Origin: Dyella thiooxydans | Lineage (GTDB): Bacteria > Pseudomonadota > Gammaproteobacteria > Xanthomonadales > Rhodanobacteraceae | Direction of reading: 5' to 3' | NCBI RefSeq assembly: GCF_001641285.1 | Contig: NZ_CP014841.1 | Location: forward strand, 1,860,001-1,924,000 | DNA length: 64,000 nt | Part shown: positions 25,421-33,705 of the stretch, in pieces | How the letters are laid out: each line of letters starts with the position of its first letter | Position numbering within the stretch: position 1 is the first letter of the stretch | The notes under the pieces: generated by a model | Database searches by the model: none | Told to the model about the DNA's origin: nothing | The model's input: only the letters and a program-made list of their open reading frames with translations | Program-made: the position numbers and the translations under genes

Positions 25421-26146
25421 TCAGGGGGTAACCACGGCGTCCTGCGTCGCCTCGGCGAGCAGGCTGCCGTCGAGCAGGCGGGGCAGGAAGTCGAGCGCGT
25501 CCTCGAAGCCGGTGATCGGCACGTAGGGGATGCCGGCGGCGCGGCAATGCTCGATCAGGCGGTGCTTGGCGAACACGAAGTCGACGCGGTCGGCGGCGCA
25601 GAAGTCCGAGGCGCCGTCGCCGATCAGCAAGGTGCGGGTGGTACCGGAGGCGCGGGCCTGAGCCACGCAGGCGCACTTGCAGGTGCCGCTGCGGCAGCCC
25701 TCGGCCTGGAACGGCGAGGTGAGCTGCCAGCGCTGCGGCGGCGTGCCCGGCGCCAGGTGGTTGGCGGCCAGCGGCAGGTCGTCCAGGCCGTAGCGGCCCA
25801 GGATCTTGTGGATGGCGTAGTCCAGGCCGTCGCTGACCACGCGGATCGGCACGCCCAGCTCGCGCGCCCTGGCCACGAAGCCGGGGAACGCGTGGTCGAT
25901 CCACAGGTGGGAAAGATGGGTGTCGAGCTGCTCGCGCGTCATGTCGAGCAGGGCGACCTGCCCGCTCATGCACTCGCGCGAACCGATGCGGCCGGCGCGC
26001 CAGTCCTGCTCCAGCGCTTCCCAGCCGGGGCGGCCGTAGCGGTCGAGCAGCGAGTCGATCACGTCCTCGACGGAAATGGTGCCGTCGAAGTCACACAGGA
26101 TGGTCCAACCGGAAACAGGCACAGGCGTCTTCACATTCGTAGGCAT
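25421..26146 (-). CDS. HAD-IB phosphatase (MtnX/SerB-like)
   Basis: A 241-residue HAD enzyme: motif I DFDGT (Asp19, Asp21), motif II in IRVVSDGLDYAI and motif III/IV in LLIGDGASDFCAADRVDFVFAK. A four-cysteine patch, CRSGTCKCAC, sits in the cap/core junction, in the place where MtnX-type phosphatases also have Cys residues. It likely removes phosphate from a small organic ester. First gene of the minus-strand operon; the promoter should be in 26147-26273, shared with the divergent MipA gene. Confidence 0.85.
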   Translation of the reverse strand: MPTNVKTPVPVSGWTILCDFDGTISVEDVIDSLLDRYGRPGWEALEQDWRAGRIGSRECMSGQVALLDMTREQLDTHLSHLWIDHAFPGFVARARELGVPIRVVSDGLDYAIHKILGRYGLDDLPLAANHLAPGTPPQRWQLTSPFQAEGCRSGTCKCACVAQARASGTTRTLLIGDGASDFCAADRVDFVFAKHRLIEHCRAAGIPYVPITGFEDALDFLPRLLDGSLLAEATQDAVVTP

Positions 26147-26273
26147 GGTGAAAGGCTAGGCAGGCAGTCTTTCCCCGTCCTTTCCCTTTCTTGCGATGGC
26201 CCGGATGTCATCGCTGGCACGCCTCGCGCGTTGACCGGAAAACCGGATCCCTGCCCGAAACCCCACGACGCCC

Positions 26274-27044
26274 ATGCCATCGAGCGCCCGACTCCTCCTG
26301 TCCATCTCCCTGACGCTCACGATGCTTCCGCTTGCCGCCAGGGCCGGTGAGAGTACCGTGGTTGCGGTCGGTGTGGGAATGCAGCGCATGCCTGCATGGC
26401 CCGGTTCGCGGCACCAGCGCGAGGATCCGGTGCCCTACATCGATGTCGAACTGCCCGGGATCGGCAGCCTGTCCACGCTGGACGGGCTGGAGGTGGAGCT
26501 GCTGCACGGCCCCGCCCTGCGCGGCGGCTTCTACGGCAGCTACCAGTGGGGCCGCGAGCGCACCGACCTGGGCCCGCTCGGCGGCAAGGTGCCCAGCCTG
26601 GCGCCCCGCCTGAATGCCGGCGGTTACCTCGAGTGGCAGCTGAACAAGTCCGTGGACGTGGGGGCCAACCTCAGCCACGACACGGCCGGCGCCGGCGCCT
26701 ACCTCAACCTGTATGCCGACACCGACCTGCCGTCGATCGGCCCGCTGGAGCAGGCGGCGAGCGTGCGCTGGTCGCTGATGAACGGCGCCGCGATGAACCG
26801 TTTCTTCGGCATCGGACCGGCCTCCGCCAGCGCGCTCGGCGTTCGCGCCTGGCGCCCCGGCGGTGGCAGCGAAATGGCCTCGCTGGAGTACGACCTGTAC
26901 CTGCCGACCAGCAAGCACACCGGCCTGGCGCTCTCGGTGGTCTACGGACGCCTGCTCGGCGGCGCGGCAAACAGCCCGCTGGTGAGCCGCTTCGGGTCAG
27001 CCACGCAATGGACGCAATCGCTGGCCTTCATCTACCACCCGTGA
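26274..27044 (+). CDS. MipA/OmpV-family outer-membrane protein
   Basis: A 256-residue protein with a signal peptide (cleaved near AARA-GE, residue 24) and alternating beta strands ending in an aromatic terminal strand (SLAFIYHP), as in outer-membrane barrels. The VGVGMQRMPAWPGSRHQ start and GGYLEWQLN are typical of MipA/OmpV. Some members scaffold murein enzymes; others are porin-like. Its 3' end overlaps the convergent CPBP gene by 48 bp. Confidence 0.82.
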   Translation: MPSSARLLLSISLTLTMLPLAARAGESTVVAVGVGMQRMPAWPGSRHQREDPVPYIDVELPGIGSLSTLDGLEVELLHGPALRGGFYGSYQWGRERTDLGPLGGKVPSLAPRLNAGGYLEWQLNKSVDVGANLSHDTAGAGAYLNLYADTDLPSIGPLEQAASVRWSLMNGAAMNRFFGIGPASASALGVRAWRPGGGSEMASLEYDLYLPTSKHTGLALSVVYGRLLGGAANSPLVSRFGSATQWTQSLAFIYHP

Positions 27045-27797
27045 CGGCGGCGGCACCGCCACCACCATCAACGCGACCAGCAGATGCACGCCGGCGATCA
27101 GCCACCGGCTGCCGGCCACGTCGACCGTGTCCGCCGGCAACAGCGGATCGAGCACGCCATTGGCCAGGTTCCAGCCCCAGTGCAGGCCCACAGCGGCCCA
27201 CAGCGTGCCGGCACGGCATAGCGCGGTGGCGTAGGCGACGCCCATGCAGAAGATCATCAGCCATTCGTTCGGCCCCCGCTCCAGCCGGTACAGGTGGTTG
27301 AGCACGAAATAGCCGGCCGAAAACGCGACGAAGACGAAGCCCCGATGCCAGGCGATACCCGCCGCGCGGTACCAGAACCCGCGCGACAGGATGTCCTCGG
27401 CGAGCGACGGCACGAACGTGGACAGCGCCAGCACCGGCAGGGCGGCGAGCAGCGTGTGGAAGCCGGCCGCGGACAGCGCCGGTCCGGTCGGCGCATAGAT
27501 GCCGAGCCGCTCGCCGACCAGGATCGCCAGCGCGTTGGCGATCAGCGCCACCACCAGCCCGAATGCCAGCCATGCCAGCGACGAGGAGCGCCGGTCCAGC
27601 GCATAGGCGCCGTAGCCGCGCCAGCCCAGCCAGCGCGACAGCGGCCAGGCGGCCAGCACGCAGGCGATCATCAGCGCCGCCTGCAGCGGAAAACTGTGCA
27701 GCAGCCGCTGGCCGATCCCCTCGGCCGACTGGTACAGCACGAACAACATCGCGAACGCGATGACGGCCCGCCCCCGCGGTGCCTTCCTGTTCCCCAT
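26997..27797 (-). CDS. CPBP family intramembrane metalloprotease
   Basis: A 266-residue protein with about seven transmembrane helices. The Abi/CPBP motifs are present: AEDILSRGFWYR (EExxxR variant with Glu-Asp in place of Glu-Glu), FVLNHLYRL and VGLHWGWNL. Bacterial CPBP proteins include CAAX-like proteases and bacteriocin-tolerance factors. I chose ATG 27797 because AAAGGGG lies at proper spacing; an ATG 21 bp upstream is in frame. The tail overlaps the convergent MipA gene. Confidence 0.82.
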   Translation of the reverse strand: MGNRKAPRGRAVIAFAMLFVLYQSAEGIGQRLLHSFPLQAALMIACVLAAWPLSRWLGWRGYGAYALDRRSSSLAWLAFGLVVALIANALAILVGERLGIYAPTGPALSAAGFHTLLAALPVLALSTFVPSLAEDILSRGFWYRAAGIAWHRGFVFVAFSAGYFVLNHLYRLERGPNEWLMIFCMGVAYATALCRAGTLWAAVGLHWGWNLANGVLDPLLPADTVDVAGSRWLIAGVHLLVALMVVAVPPPSRVVDEGQRLRPLRG

Positions 27798-27842
27798 GAA
27801 TGCCCCTTTCCCCTCCAAGGACGCGGCCCCCGCCGCCCGCGA

Positions 27843-28166
27843 TCAGCGGTCGTCGCGCGTCCAGATGAAGCCGTCCTCCTCGCGCACCGGGAAGGTGGCG
27901 ACCGGCTCGTAGGCCGGCGGGCAGGTCACCGCGCCGGTACGCAGGTCGAAGCGTGCGCCGTGGCGCACGCACTCGACCTCGAAACCATGCACCTCGCCGC
28001 CGGCCAGCTCGGCGCCGTCGTGGGTGCACACGTCCTCGATGGCGTAGAGGTCGCCGTCGATGTTGTAGACCGCGATCGCGGTGTCGCCGTCCCAGGCGAT
28101 ACGGAACTCGCCGGGCAGGATCTCGCTGCGGGTGCCCACCTTCACCCAGCCGGCGGGACCACTCAT
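27843..28166 (-). CDS. Rieske [2Fe-2S] protein (non-heme dioxygenase ferredoxin type)
   Basis: A 107-residue protein consisting of one Rieske domain. The cluster ligands are visible in CTHDGAEL and, 15 residues later, CVRHGARFD. It resembles NirD/ferredoxin components that feed electrons to oxygenases, but no oxygenase is adjacent. It is translationally coupled to the upstream GNAT by an ATGA overlap. Confidence 0.88.
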   Translation of the reverse strand: MSGPAGWVKVGTRSEILPGEFRIAWDGDTAIAVYNIDGDLYAIEDVCTHDGAELAGGEVHGFEVECVRHGARFDLRTGAVTCPPAYEPVATFPVREEDGFIWTRDDR

Positions 28167-28711
28167 GCCAGCACCTCGGCCAGCGGCTTTTCCAGCACCT
28201 CGAAACGCAGGTCGTCGCGACGTGGGATCCCGAAGCGCTCGTCGCCATACGGGAACGGCTTGCTCTGCCCGGTGCGGGCGTAGCCACGACGCTCGTAGAA
28301 GGCGATCAGCTCCTCGCGCTGCACGATCACCGTCATGCGCATGCGGTCCACGCCCCAGCGCTCGCGCGCCACCCGTTCGGCCTCGGCGATCACCTGCTTG
28401 CCGATGCCACCGGTCTGCCGCGAGGGATCGACCGCGAACATGCCGAAATAGGCGGCGCCGTCCTGTTTCTCCAGGTGGCAGCACGACACCAGCGCGCCAT
28501 CGAGTTCGGCCAGCAGCACCAGGCTGTCCGGACGGGCGATCGCCTCGCCGACGTCGCGGGCGTCGGTGCGCTGGCCGTCGAGCAGGTGGCTCTCGGTGGT
28601 CCAGCCGCGCAGGCCGGACTCGCCGCGGTAGGCCGATTCGACCAGGGCCACCACGGCCGGGATATCTGCCGCGGTGGCGGCACGAAAGGTGGGGACGGGG
28701 GAAGAACGCAT
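28163..28711 (-). CDS. GNAT family N-acetyltransferase
   Basis: A ~182-residue acetyltransferase: FRAATAADIPAVVALVESAY near the start, a central FGMFAVDPSRQTGGIGKQVI acetyl-CoA loop, then FYERRGYARTG. ATG 28711 is used; an ATG two codons earlier (28717) fits as well. The substrate is unknown. It is 13 bp after the epimerase gene's end and overlaps the Rieske gene, so the three form one transcription unit. Confidence 0.85.
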   Translation of the reverse strand: MRSSPVPTFRAATAADIPAVVALVESAYRGESGLRGWTTESHLLDGQRTDARDVGEAIARPDSLVLLAELDGALVSCCHLEKQDGAAYFGMFAVDPSRQTGGIGKQVIAEAERVARERWGVDRMRMTVIVQREELIAFYERRGYARTGQSKPFPYGDERFGIPRRDDLRFEVLEKPLAEVLA

Positions 28712-28724
28712 GATCATCCGCCGA

Positions 28725-29720
28725 TCATAATCCGGCCCTGTCCCCGGCCGCATGCTGCGATGCGGCCGGCGGCGGGGAGATACAGCCCAGGCCCGCCAGC
28801 GTGTCGCGCAGCGCGCGCTCCAGTGGCGTATAGCAGGTGTCGCCGAGGAAGCCGATCAGCTTGCGGTCGTCCAGCGCGATCGGCGTGCGCCACAGGTAGC
28901 GCATCCGTTGCAGCTCGCGCAGCGTGGTGTGGAATGGCGCAGCCAACGCCACCAGCCACCACGGGAAACGCCCCAGGCGCAGCGCCTCGTTGCCGGTCGC
29001 GCGGCGCACCGCATCGCACAGCTCGTGGCCATCGATGAAGCTGCCGCCGAAATGGAAGACCTCCCTATCGGCCAGCTCGCCCTCGCGATCGAGCAACCGT
29101 GCCGCCGTCTCCGCCACGTCGGGCAGGTAGGCCCAGGCGTGGCGATGATCGGGCGCGCCGGGGTAGTACAGCGTGCGCACCGGACGACCGGGCCGAACCA
29201 CCCCCTGGGCGAACCAGTTGTTGCCGACCTGCGGCCCGAAGAAGTCACCGCAGCGCAGGATCAGCACCCGCGCCCCCTGCCCGACCGCTGCGGCCAGACG
29301 CCGTTCCAGCTCGACGCGGATCGCACCCTTGGCGGTGGACGGATGCTGCGGCGAGCTTTCGCTGAGGCGCGGAAATGCATCCGGCCCGAAGTTGTAGATC
29401 GTCCCCGGCAGCAGGATGCGCGCCCCCACCGCGCAGGCCGCGGCGATGGTGTTGTCCACCATCGGCAGCACCAGCCGCTGCCAGTCGCGATACCCGGGCG
29501 GGTTCACCGCATGCACGATCAGCTGTACGCCCTCGGCGGCGGCGCGCACGTCCTGCGCCTGCATCGCGTCGCCCACCCGCCAGTCCACTGCCGGGTCCGT
29601 TTCGCGCAGCGAGCGCACCAGCGCGCGCACCCGCCAGCCATGGCGCTTCAGCGCCGCCACCATCGCCTGTCCGATGCCACCGTTGGCCCCGACCACCAAA
29701 GCCGTCCGTTCGTTGCCCAT
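28725..29720 (-). CDS. NAD(P)-dependent epimerase/dehydratase family protein
   Basis: A 331-residue extended short-chain dehydrogenase: Rossmann GANGGIGQAM, VGDAM, the SDR-like active-site region ILLPGTIYNFGPDAF with Tyr, and a substrate-binding C-terminal half. The Ser-Tyr-Lys triad is not classical, so the reaction (sugar epimerisation, or an isoflavone-reductase-like NmrA function) is not fixed. It is divergent from a LysR regulator 92 bp away that probably controls it. Confidence 0.82.
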   Translation of the reverse strand: MGNERTALVVGANGGIGQAMVAALKRHGWRVRALVRSLRETDPAVDWRVGDAMQAQDVRAAAEGVQLIVHAVNPPGYRDWQRLVLPMVDNTIAAACAVGARILLPGTIYNFGPDAFPRLSESSPQHPSTAKGAIRVELERRLAAAVGQGARVLILRCGDFFGPQVGNNWFAQGVVRPGRPVRTLYYPGAPDHRHAWAYLPDVAETAARLLDREGELADREVFHFGGSFIDGHELCDAVRRATGNEALRLGRFPWWLVALAAPFHTTLRELQRMRYLWRTPIALDDRKLIGFLGDTCYTPLERALRDTLAGLGCISPPPAASQHAAGDRAGL

Positions 29721-29812
29721 GTCCCGCTCCCGTCTGGATGATGGAGACAGGTTGCGCTCCGGCCGGTTCGTTGAAAATTGCCTGATAGCTAACTTCTGCC
29801 ATACAAATATGC

Positions 29813-30715
29813 ATGGCCAACGACGATCCCGACTGGAACCTGCAGCGCTCCTTCCTCGCGGTGATGCACGAGGGCAGCCTGTCCGCTGCCGCCCGCGCCC
29901 TGGGCATGACCCAGCCGAGCCTGGGCCGGCACATCCGCGCACTGGAGGCACGCCTCGGCGTGAGTTTGTTCACCCGCTCGCCACAGGGGCTCACGCCCAC
30001 CGATATGGCGCACGAGCTGCTGCCGCATGCGCAGGCGATGGCGTCCGCTTCGGCGGCGATGCGGCGCACGGCCAGTGCGGCACCCGGCGAGCTGCGCGGC
30101 ACCGTGCGGATCAGCGCCAGCGAGGTGGTCGGCGGCGAGGTGCTGCCGGCGATGCTGGCGGACTTCCGCCAGCGCCATCCCGGCGTGGTGATCGAGCTGG
30201 TGCTGTCCAACGCCGCCGCCGACCTGCTGCGCAAGGATGTGGACCTCGCCGTGCGCATGGTGCAGCCCACCCAGCAGGCGCTGGTGGCACGCAAGGTCGG
30301 CACGATCGGGCTGGGACTGTATGCGCACCGCCGCTACCTGAAGGCGCACGGCACGCCGCAGCGGGTCGAGCAACTGGCCGAGCACGCGCTGATCGGTTTC
30401 GACCATGAACCGCCCTATGCCCGCGCCATGCGTCCGGCCGGGCTCACCGCGTACACGCGCGAGCAGTTCGCGCTGCGCACCGACAGCGACCTCGCCGCCC
30501 TGGCCGCACTGCGCGCGGGCTTCGGCATCGGCTTCTGCCAGGTGCCGCTGGCCGCGCGCGATCGCGCCCTGGTGGCCGTGTTGCCGGCGGCGATCGCGCT
30601 CACCCTGCCGACCTGGCTGGTGATGCACGAAGACCTGCGGCGCAGCCAGCGCCATCGCGCCGTGTTCGACTTCCTCGCCGAAGCCATGGCGCGCTACGCC
30701 ACCGGGAACCAGTGA
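29813..30715 (+). CDS. LysR-family transcriptional regulator
   Basis: A 300-residue regulator with an N-terminal helix-turn-helix (FLAVMHEGSLSAAARALGMTQ, then SLGRHIRALEARLGVSLF) and a periplasmic-binding-protein-like effector domain. It is transcribed away from the epimerase-GNAT-Rieske unit. The AT-rich 29721-29812 intergenic segment, around 29770-29812, should carry its operator. The effector is unknown. Confidence 0.9.
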   Translation: MANDDPDWNLQRSFLAVMHEGSLSAAARALGMTQPSLGRHIRALEARLGVSLFTRSPQGLTPTDMAHELLPHAQAMASASAAMRRTASAAPGELRGTVRISASEVVGGEVLPAMLADFRQRHPGVVIELVLSNAAADLLRKDVDLAVRMVQPTQQALVARKVGTIGLGLYAHRRYLKAHGTPQRVEQLAEHALIGFDHEPPYARAMRPAGLTAYTREQFALRTDSDLAALAALRAGFGIGFCQVPLAARDRALVAVLPAAIALTLPTWLVMHEDLRRSQRHRAVFDFLAEAMARYATGNQ

Positions 30716-30739
30716 CCTAGCCGCGCGCGACGAGCCCCG

Positions 30740-31078
30740 TCAGGCCTTTCCGGCACCGACCCTCAGCGTCGCCGGACCGGCGTGCGGATGACGGCACAGG
30801 TTGAACGCCGGGGCGAGCACCTCGCGACCGTCCGCATAGACCACCCGCAGGTCGTAGCGGCAGCGGCGGGAGCCATCGAGCGCCACACCGAGCTGCCGCC
30901 CCGGATGCACCGGACGGTCGGCCAGCGACAGCTGGCCCCAGGCCGATGTGCCGATCGGCGCGGCTTCTACCGCGACGATCGGCGAAGCGGCCGCGTTGAC
31001 CACGCGCAGGTACTGGGTGGCCGCGACCGGCGCGGCAAACGGCACGGCGAACAGCAGGGCGATCAGGGTCTTGGACAT
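30740..31078 (-). CDS. Small exported protein of unknown function
   Basis: A 112-residue protein with a signal peptide (about 1-20, AAPVAA) and a beta-rich domain with one Cys pair (RRCRYD and NLCRHPH), probably disulfide-bonded in the periplasm. I recognise no family. It is convergent with the LysR gene. Confidence 0.65.
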   Translation of the reverse strand: MSKTLIALLFAVPFAAPVAATQYLRVVNAAASPIVAVEAAPIGTSAWGQLSLADRPVHPGRQLGVALDGSRRCRYDLRVVYADGREVLAPAFNLCRHPHAGPATLRVGAGKA

Positions 31079-31231
31079 GGGGATTCTCCACGACGGGCGC
31101 GCACGGCTCCGCGGCGCCGCGCTCATGCGGCACTCGATGCGCAGGGACAGGGGGGGAGGAACGGCGCCGGCGGCGGAGCGTGCGCCGGCGCGGGTGCCCT
31201 TGGCGGCAGGACGCGGCCGAGGGCGGAGCGA

Positions 31232-31558
31232 TCAGCTCAGCTTGCGGGCGATCGCGAAGTACACCAGGTTGCCGATGCCGGTGGCGCCAGCGAGGACGGC
31301 GATCATGCCAGGGGTCAGTTCGTGCCAGTCGGACTGCTGGATCAGGGCGAAGCCGCCGGCCAGCGCCACCAGGATGATGCCCCAGCGCAGCGAGGCATGG
31401 CGGCGACGCACCTCCTCACCCTGCAGGATCGAGCGGATCAGCTCTTCCGAGCCGCCAGCGCCGACCATCTTCTGGCGGAAGCGGGCATCGACAACCGACT
31501 TGATCGCGTAGGTGATGCAGAGGAACAGGACAATGGGAATCAGGTTGCCGTCGATCAT
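31232..31558 (-). CDS. DUF6249-like small membrane protein
   Basis: A 108-residue protein with three hydrophobic segments (LIPIVLFLCITYAI, WGIILVALAGGFALI and a C-terminal GMIAVLAGATGIGNLVYF) separated by a basic amphipathic stretch. Similar proteins are found beside ECF sigma factors. A GGAG site precedes the ATG. It is divergent from the ECF sigma gene. Confidence 0.7.
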   Translation of the reverse strand: MIDGNLIPIVLFLCITYAIKSVVDARFRQKMVGAGGSEELIRSILQGEEVRRRHASLRWGIILVALAGGFALIQQSDWHELTPGMIAVLAGATGIGNLVYFAIARKLS

Positions 31559-31719
31559 GGGGTGCTCCAGCGGTGGTTGGGTGACGGGGCCATAGATACG
31601 GGCATCCCGACGGCGGTTGCAGACCGGGGCTCATCCCTGCCGGAAGTCATGTCTGCCGGAAGGGATGCAACCGTCCAGCACATGCACGTATCCCAGGCCG
31701 GCATGGAAGCTAGCGTGCC

Positions 31720-32313
31720 ATGACCGAAACCTCCGCCGACCCGCGCAGCGACGACCGCGCCCTGGTGCAAGCCGTGCTGGCCAACGCGCCGGGGGCCTTT
31801 GCGCGCCTGGTGCGCGAGTACCAGGGCCTGTGCTGGCACATCATCCAGCGCATGGTGCGCAACCCGGAGGACGCCCGCGAGCTGTGCCAGGACACCTTCC
31901 TCAAGGTGCACCAGCACCTGCACCAGTACCGCCACGAGAGCGCGCTTAAATCGTGGATCGGCCGCGTCGCCTACACCGTCGCCCTGCGCCACCTGGAGCG
32001 CAAGCGCATCGCCATTGTCGACAACGTGACGGGCGAGGACGGCGACCTCTCGCTGCTGGACTCCATCGGCGACGGCCGCGACCTTGAGGCCGACTGCGCC
32101 GACGAGGAGATGCACGGCCACCTGCTGGCCGCCATCGACACCCTGCCCCCGCTGCCACGCACCGTGCTCACGCTCTACCATCTGGACGAGCTGAGCATTC
32201 CCGAGATCGCCCAGGTCACCGGCCTGGCCGCCGGCACCATCAAGAGCCACCTGTTCCGCACGCGCCTGAAACTGCGCGAGACGCTGGAAACCCGGTTGGG
32301 AGTTCCGTCATGA
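31720..32313 (+). CDS. ECF-type RNA polymerase sigma factor
   Basis: A 197-residue sigma-70 family protein: region 2 with ARLVREYQGLCWHIIQRMV and the DTFLKVHQHL segment, then region 4 with LPPLPRTVLTLYHLDELSI and the helix-turn-helix IPEIAQVTGLAAGTIKSHLF. No extra domain is present. Its stop overlaps the next start (ATGA). Confidence 0.92.
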   Translation: MTETSADPRSDDRALVQAVLANAPGAFARLVREYQGLCWHIIQRMVRNPEDARELCQDTFLKVHQHLHQYRHESALKSWIGRVAYTVALRHLERKRIAIVDNVTGEDGDLSLLDSIGDGRDLEADCADEEMHGHLLAAIDTLPPLPRTVLTLYHLDELSIPEIAQVTGLAAGTIKSHLFRTRLKLRETLETRLGVPS

Positions 32314-32756
32314 GCAAGCATCGCGACATCGATTTCTTCGAACAGCCGGCCGCCGCCCGCGAGTGGCAGGCACAGGAAGCGGCACTGCAGGCCGCGCGCG
32401 AAGGGCGTGCCCCCGCCGACGCGCGCGAGGCCGCCTACCGGCGCATCGACGCCGCCGTCCGAGCCGACGATGCGATCGGCCTGCCCGCCGATTTCGCCGA
32501 ACAGCTCGCCGCCAGGGCCGGCCCGGTCCCCACCGCCGCCACCGCCCCGGAAACCGGCTTCGAGAAACACCTGACCCGCCTGCTGCTGGCCGTGCTGGTG
32601 ATCGCCGGCCTCGCCGTTGCGGTGCTCCAGGGCGGCAGCTGGTTCCAGGCCGATCCGGCCGCGTGGTCGGTGGCCGGCAATCCGTGGGTGCTGGCGTTGC
32701 TGGCTTGCCTGGGCGCGTCGCAGGGAGCGGAGTTGTTGCGGCGGCGGTTGGGCTGA
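32310..32756 (+). CDS. Membrane protein coupled to the ECF sigma factor (possible anti-sigma)
   Basis: A 148-residue protein with a soluble, Ala/Arg-rich N-terminal half and two transmembrane helices (about 88-108 and 124-140). It has no zinc-binding HxxxCxxC of classical anti-sigma factors, so a regulatory role is inferred only from coupling with the sigma gene. Confidence 0.7.
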   Translation: MSKHRDIDFFEQPAAAREWQAQEAALQAAREGRAPADAREAAYRRIDAAVRADDAIGLPADFAEQLAARAGPVPTAATAPETGFEKHLTRLLLAVLVIAGLAVAVLQGGSWFQADPAAWSVAGNPWVLALLACLGASQGAELLRRRLG

Positions 32757-32804
32757 GACGTCGCCACCTCGCGCCCAACCCAGGCGCCAGCGCGACCGGG
32801 GCTT

Positions 32805-33356
32805 TCAGGCCCGTCCGGTTTTTCCGACCAGCCTCCGCAACAGGAACAGCAGTCCGGTCCGGATGTAACGGTGGATCAGCAGCGCCACGAGCGCGAGGAT
32901 CGAACCGACCACGCTCGGCAACACCCCGCCGAAGGTGTAGGCCATGCCCAGCACGAAGCCCAGCAGGTATTCGGCCCGGTAGATCGGAACCACCAGCGCG
33001 ATGAGGAACAGCGATTCGAACATCGCGCCCGTTACTTGATCGTCGCCGCGCGTGAAGAACACCGACAGCAGCACGCCGAAGCACAAGGCGCCCAGAAAGC
33101 CGATCGTGGCGTCCCGGGACGACGCGCCAGCCTGCAAGACGACGCGCCGCTGCACGCGCCCCAGCAGGAACCACGTCATGCCCGGCAACACCAGCGCGCC
33201 CCATCCATTGGAGATGGCCGGCATGTCGGCGCGATCAAGAAAGTGATGACTGGGCACGCCACCATGGAGGTGCTGCCAGGCGAGGAAAGCCCACTCGGCG
33301 ATAGCGACGCATGCCGTCGCGACGGTGCGCACGCGCGACAACGATGGGTTGTCCAT
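32805..33356 (-). CDS. Hypothetical membrane protein
   Basis: A 183-residue protein with about five hydrophobic helices and a basic C terminus. No motif is recognised. It is convergent with the sigma-associated gene. It has no operon partner. Confidence 0.65.
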   Translation of the reverse strand: MDNPSLSRVRTVATACVAIAEWAFLAWQHLHGGVPSHHFLDRADMPAISNGWGALVLPGMTWFLLGRVQRRVVLQAGASSRDATIGFLGALCFGVLLSVFFTRGDDQVTGAMFESLFLIALVVPIYRAEYLLGFVLGMAYTFGGVLPSVVGSILALVALLIHRYIRTGLLFLLRRLVGKTGRA

Positions 33357-33705
33357 GTCCCCTCCAAGGGCCTACGGCAGAAAATTCCCGACCACGCACC
33401 GCTCCACCTGCAGGTGACCAGGGACACCAGGATCATCGCGGTGGCGCATGCGCGAACCCAGTGCCGATCGTCACCGGACAAGAGGCCACCTCAATCCGAC
33501 AAACTCAACGAGCGAGGCCGGCCCGCGCCGAGGCGGAGCGCCCGGCCGCCGATCATCCAGGGGGCGAGATCTGGGAACTCATCGGAAGTACCGAGCGGCC
33601 GCGGCCGCGAGCGTTCAAAGCCCGCGATGGTCTCGGGAGGTTCCTCGGAAAGGAATCTGGGTGCCCGCGAAGTGAGCAAAAGTGCACTCTGACCCCGGAC
33701 TTCGC
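33357..33705. other. Gene-free stretch with a REP-type repeat end
   Basis: No convincing coding region is seen. The right part contains the repeat at 33676-33697. Otherwise the sequence seems remnant-like, with no frame showing a plausible ribosome site. Confidence 0.5.
33676..33697 (+). repeat. GCAAAAGTGCACTCTGACCCC-type dispersed repeat
   Basis: The core GCAAAAGTGCACT recurs in the opposite orientation at 37608-37620. This sequence type recurs across many proteobacterial genomes and is often found with REP elements (general knowledge). The two copies bracket four genes. Confidence 0.55.
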
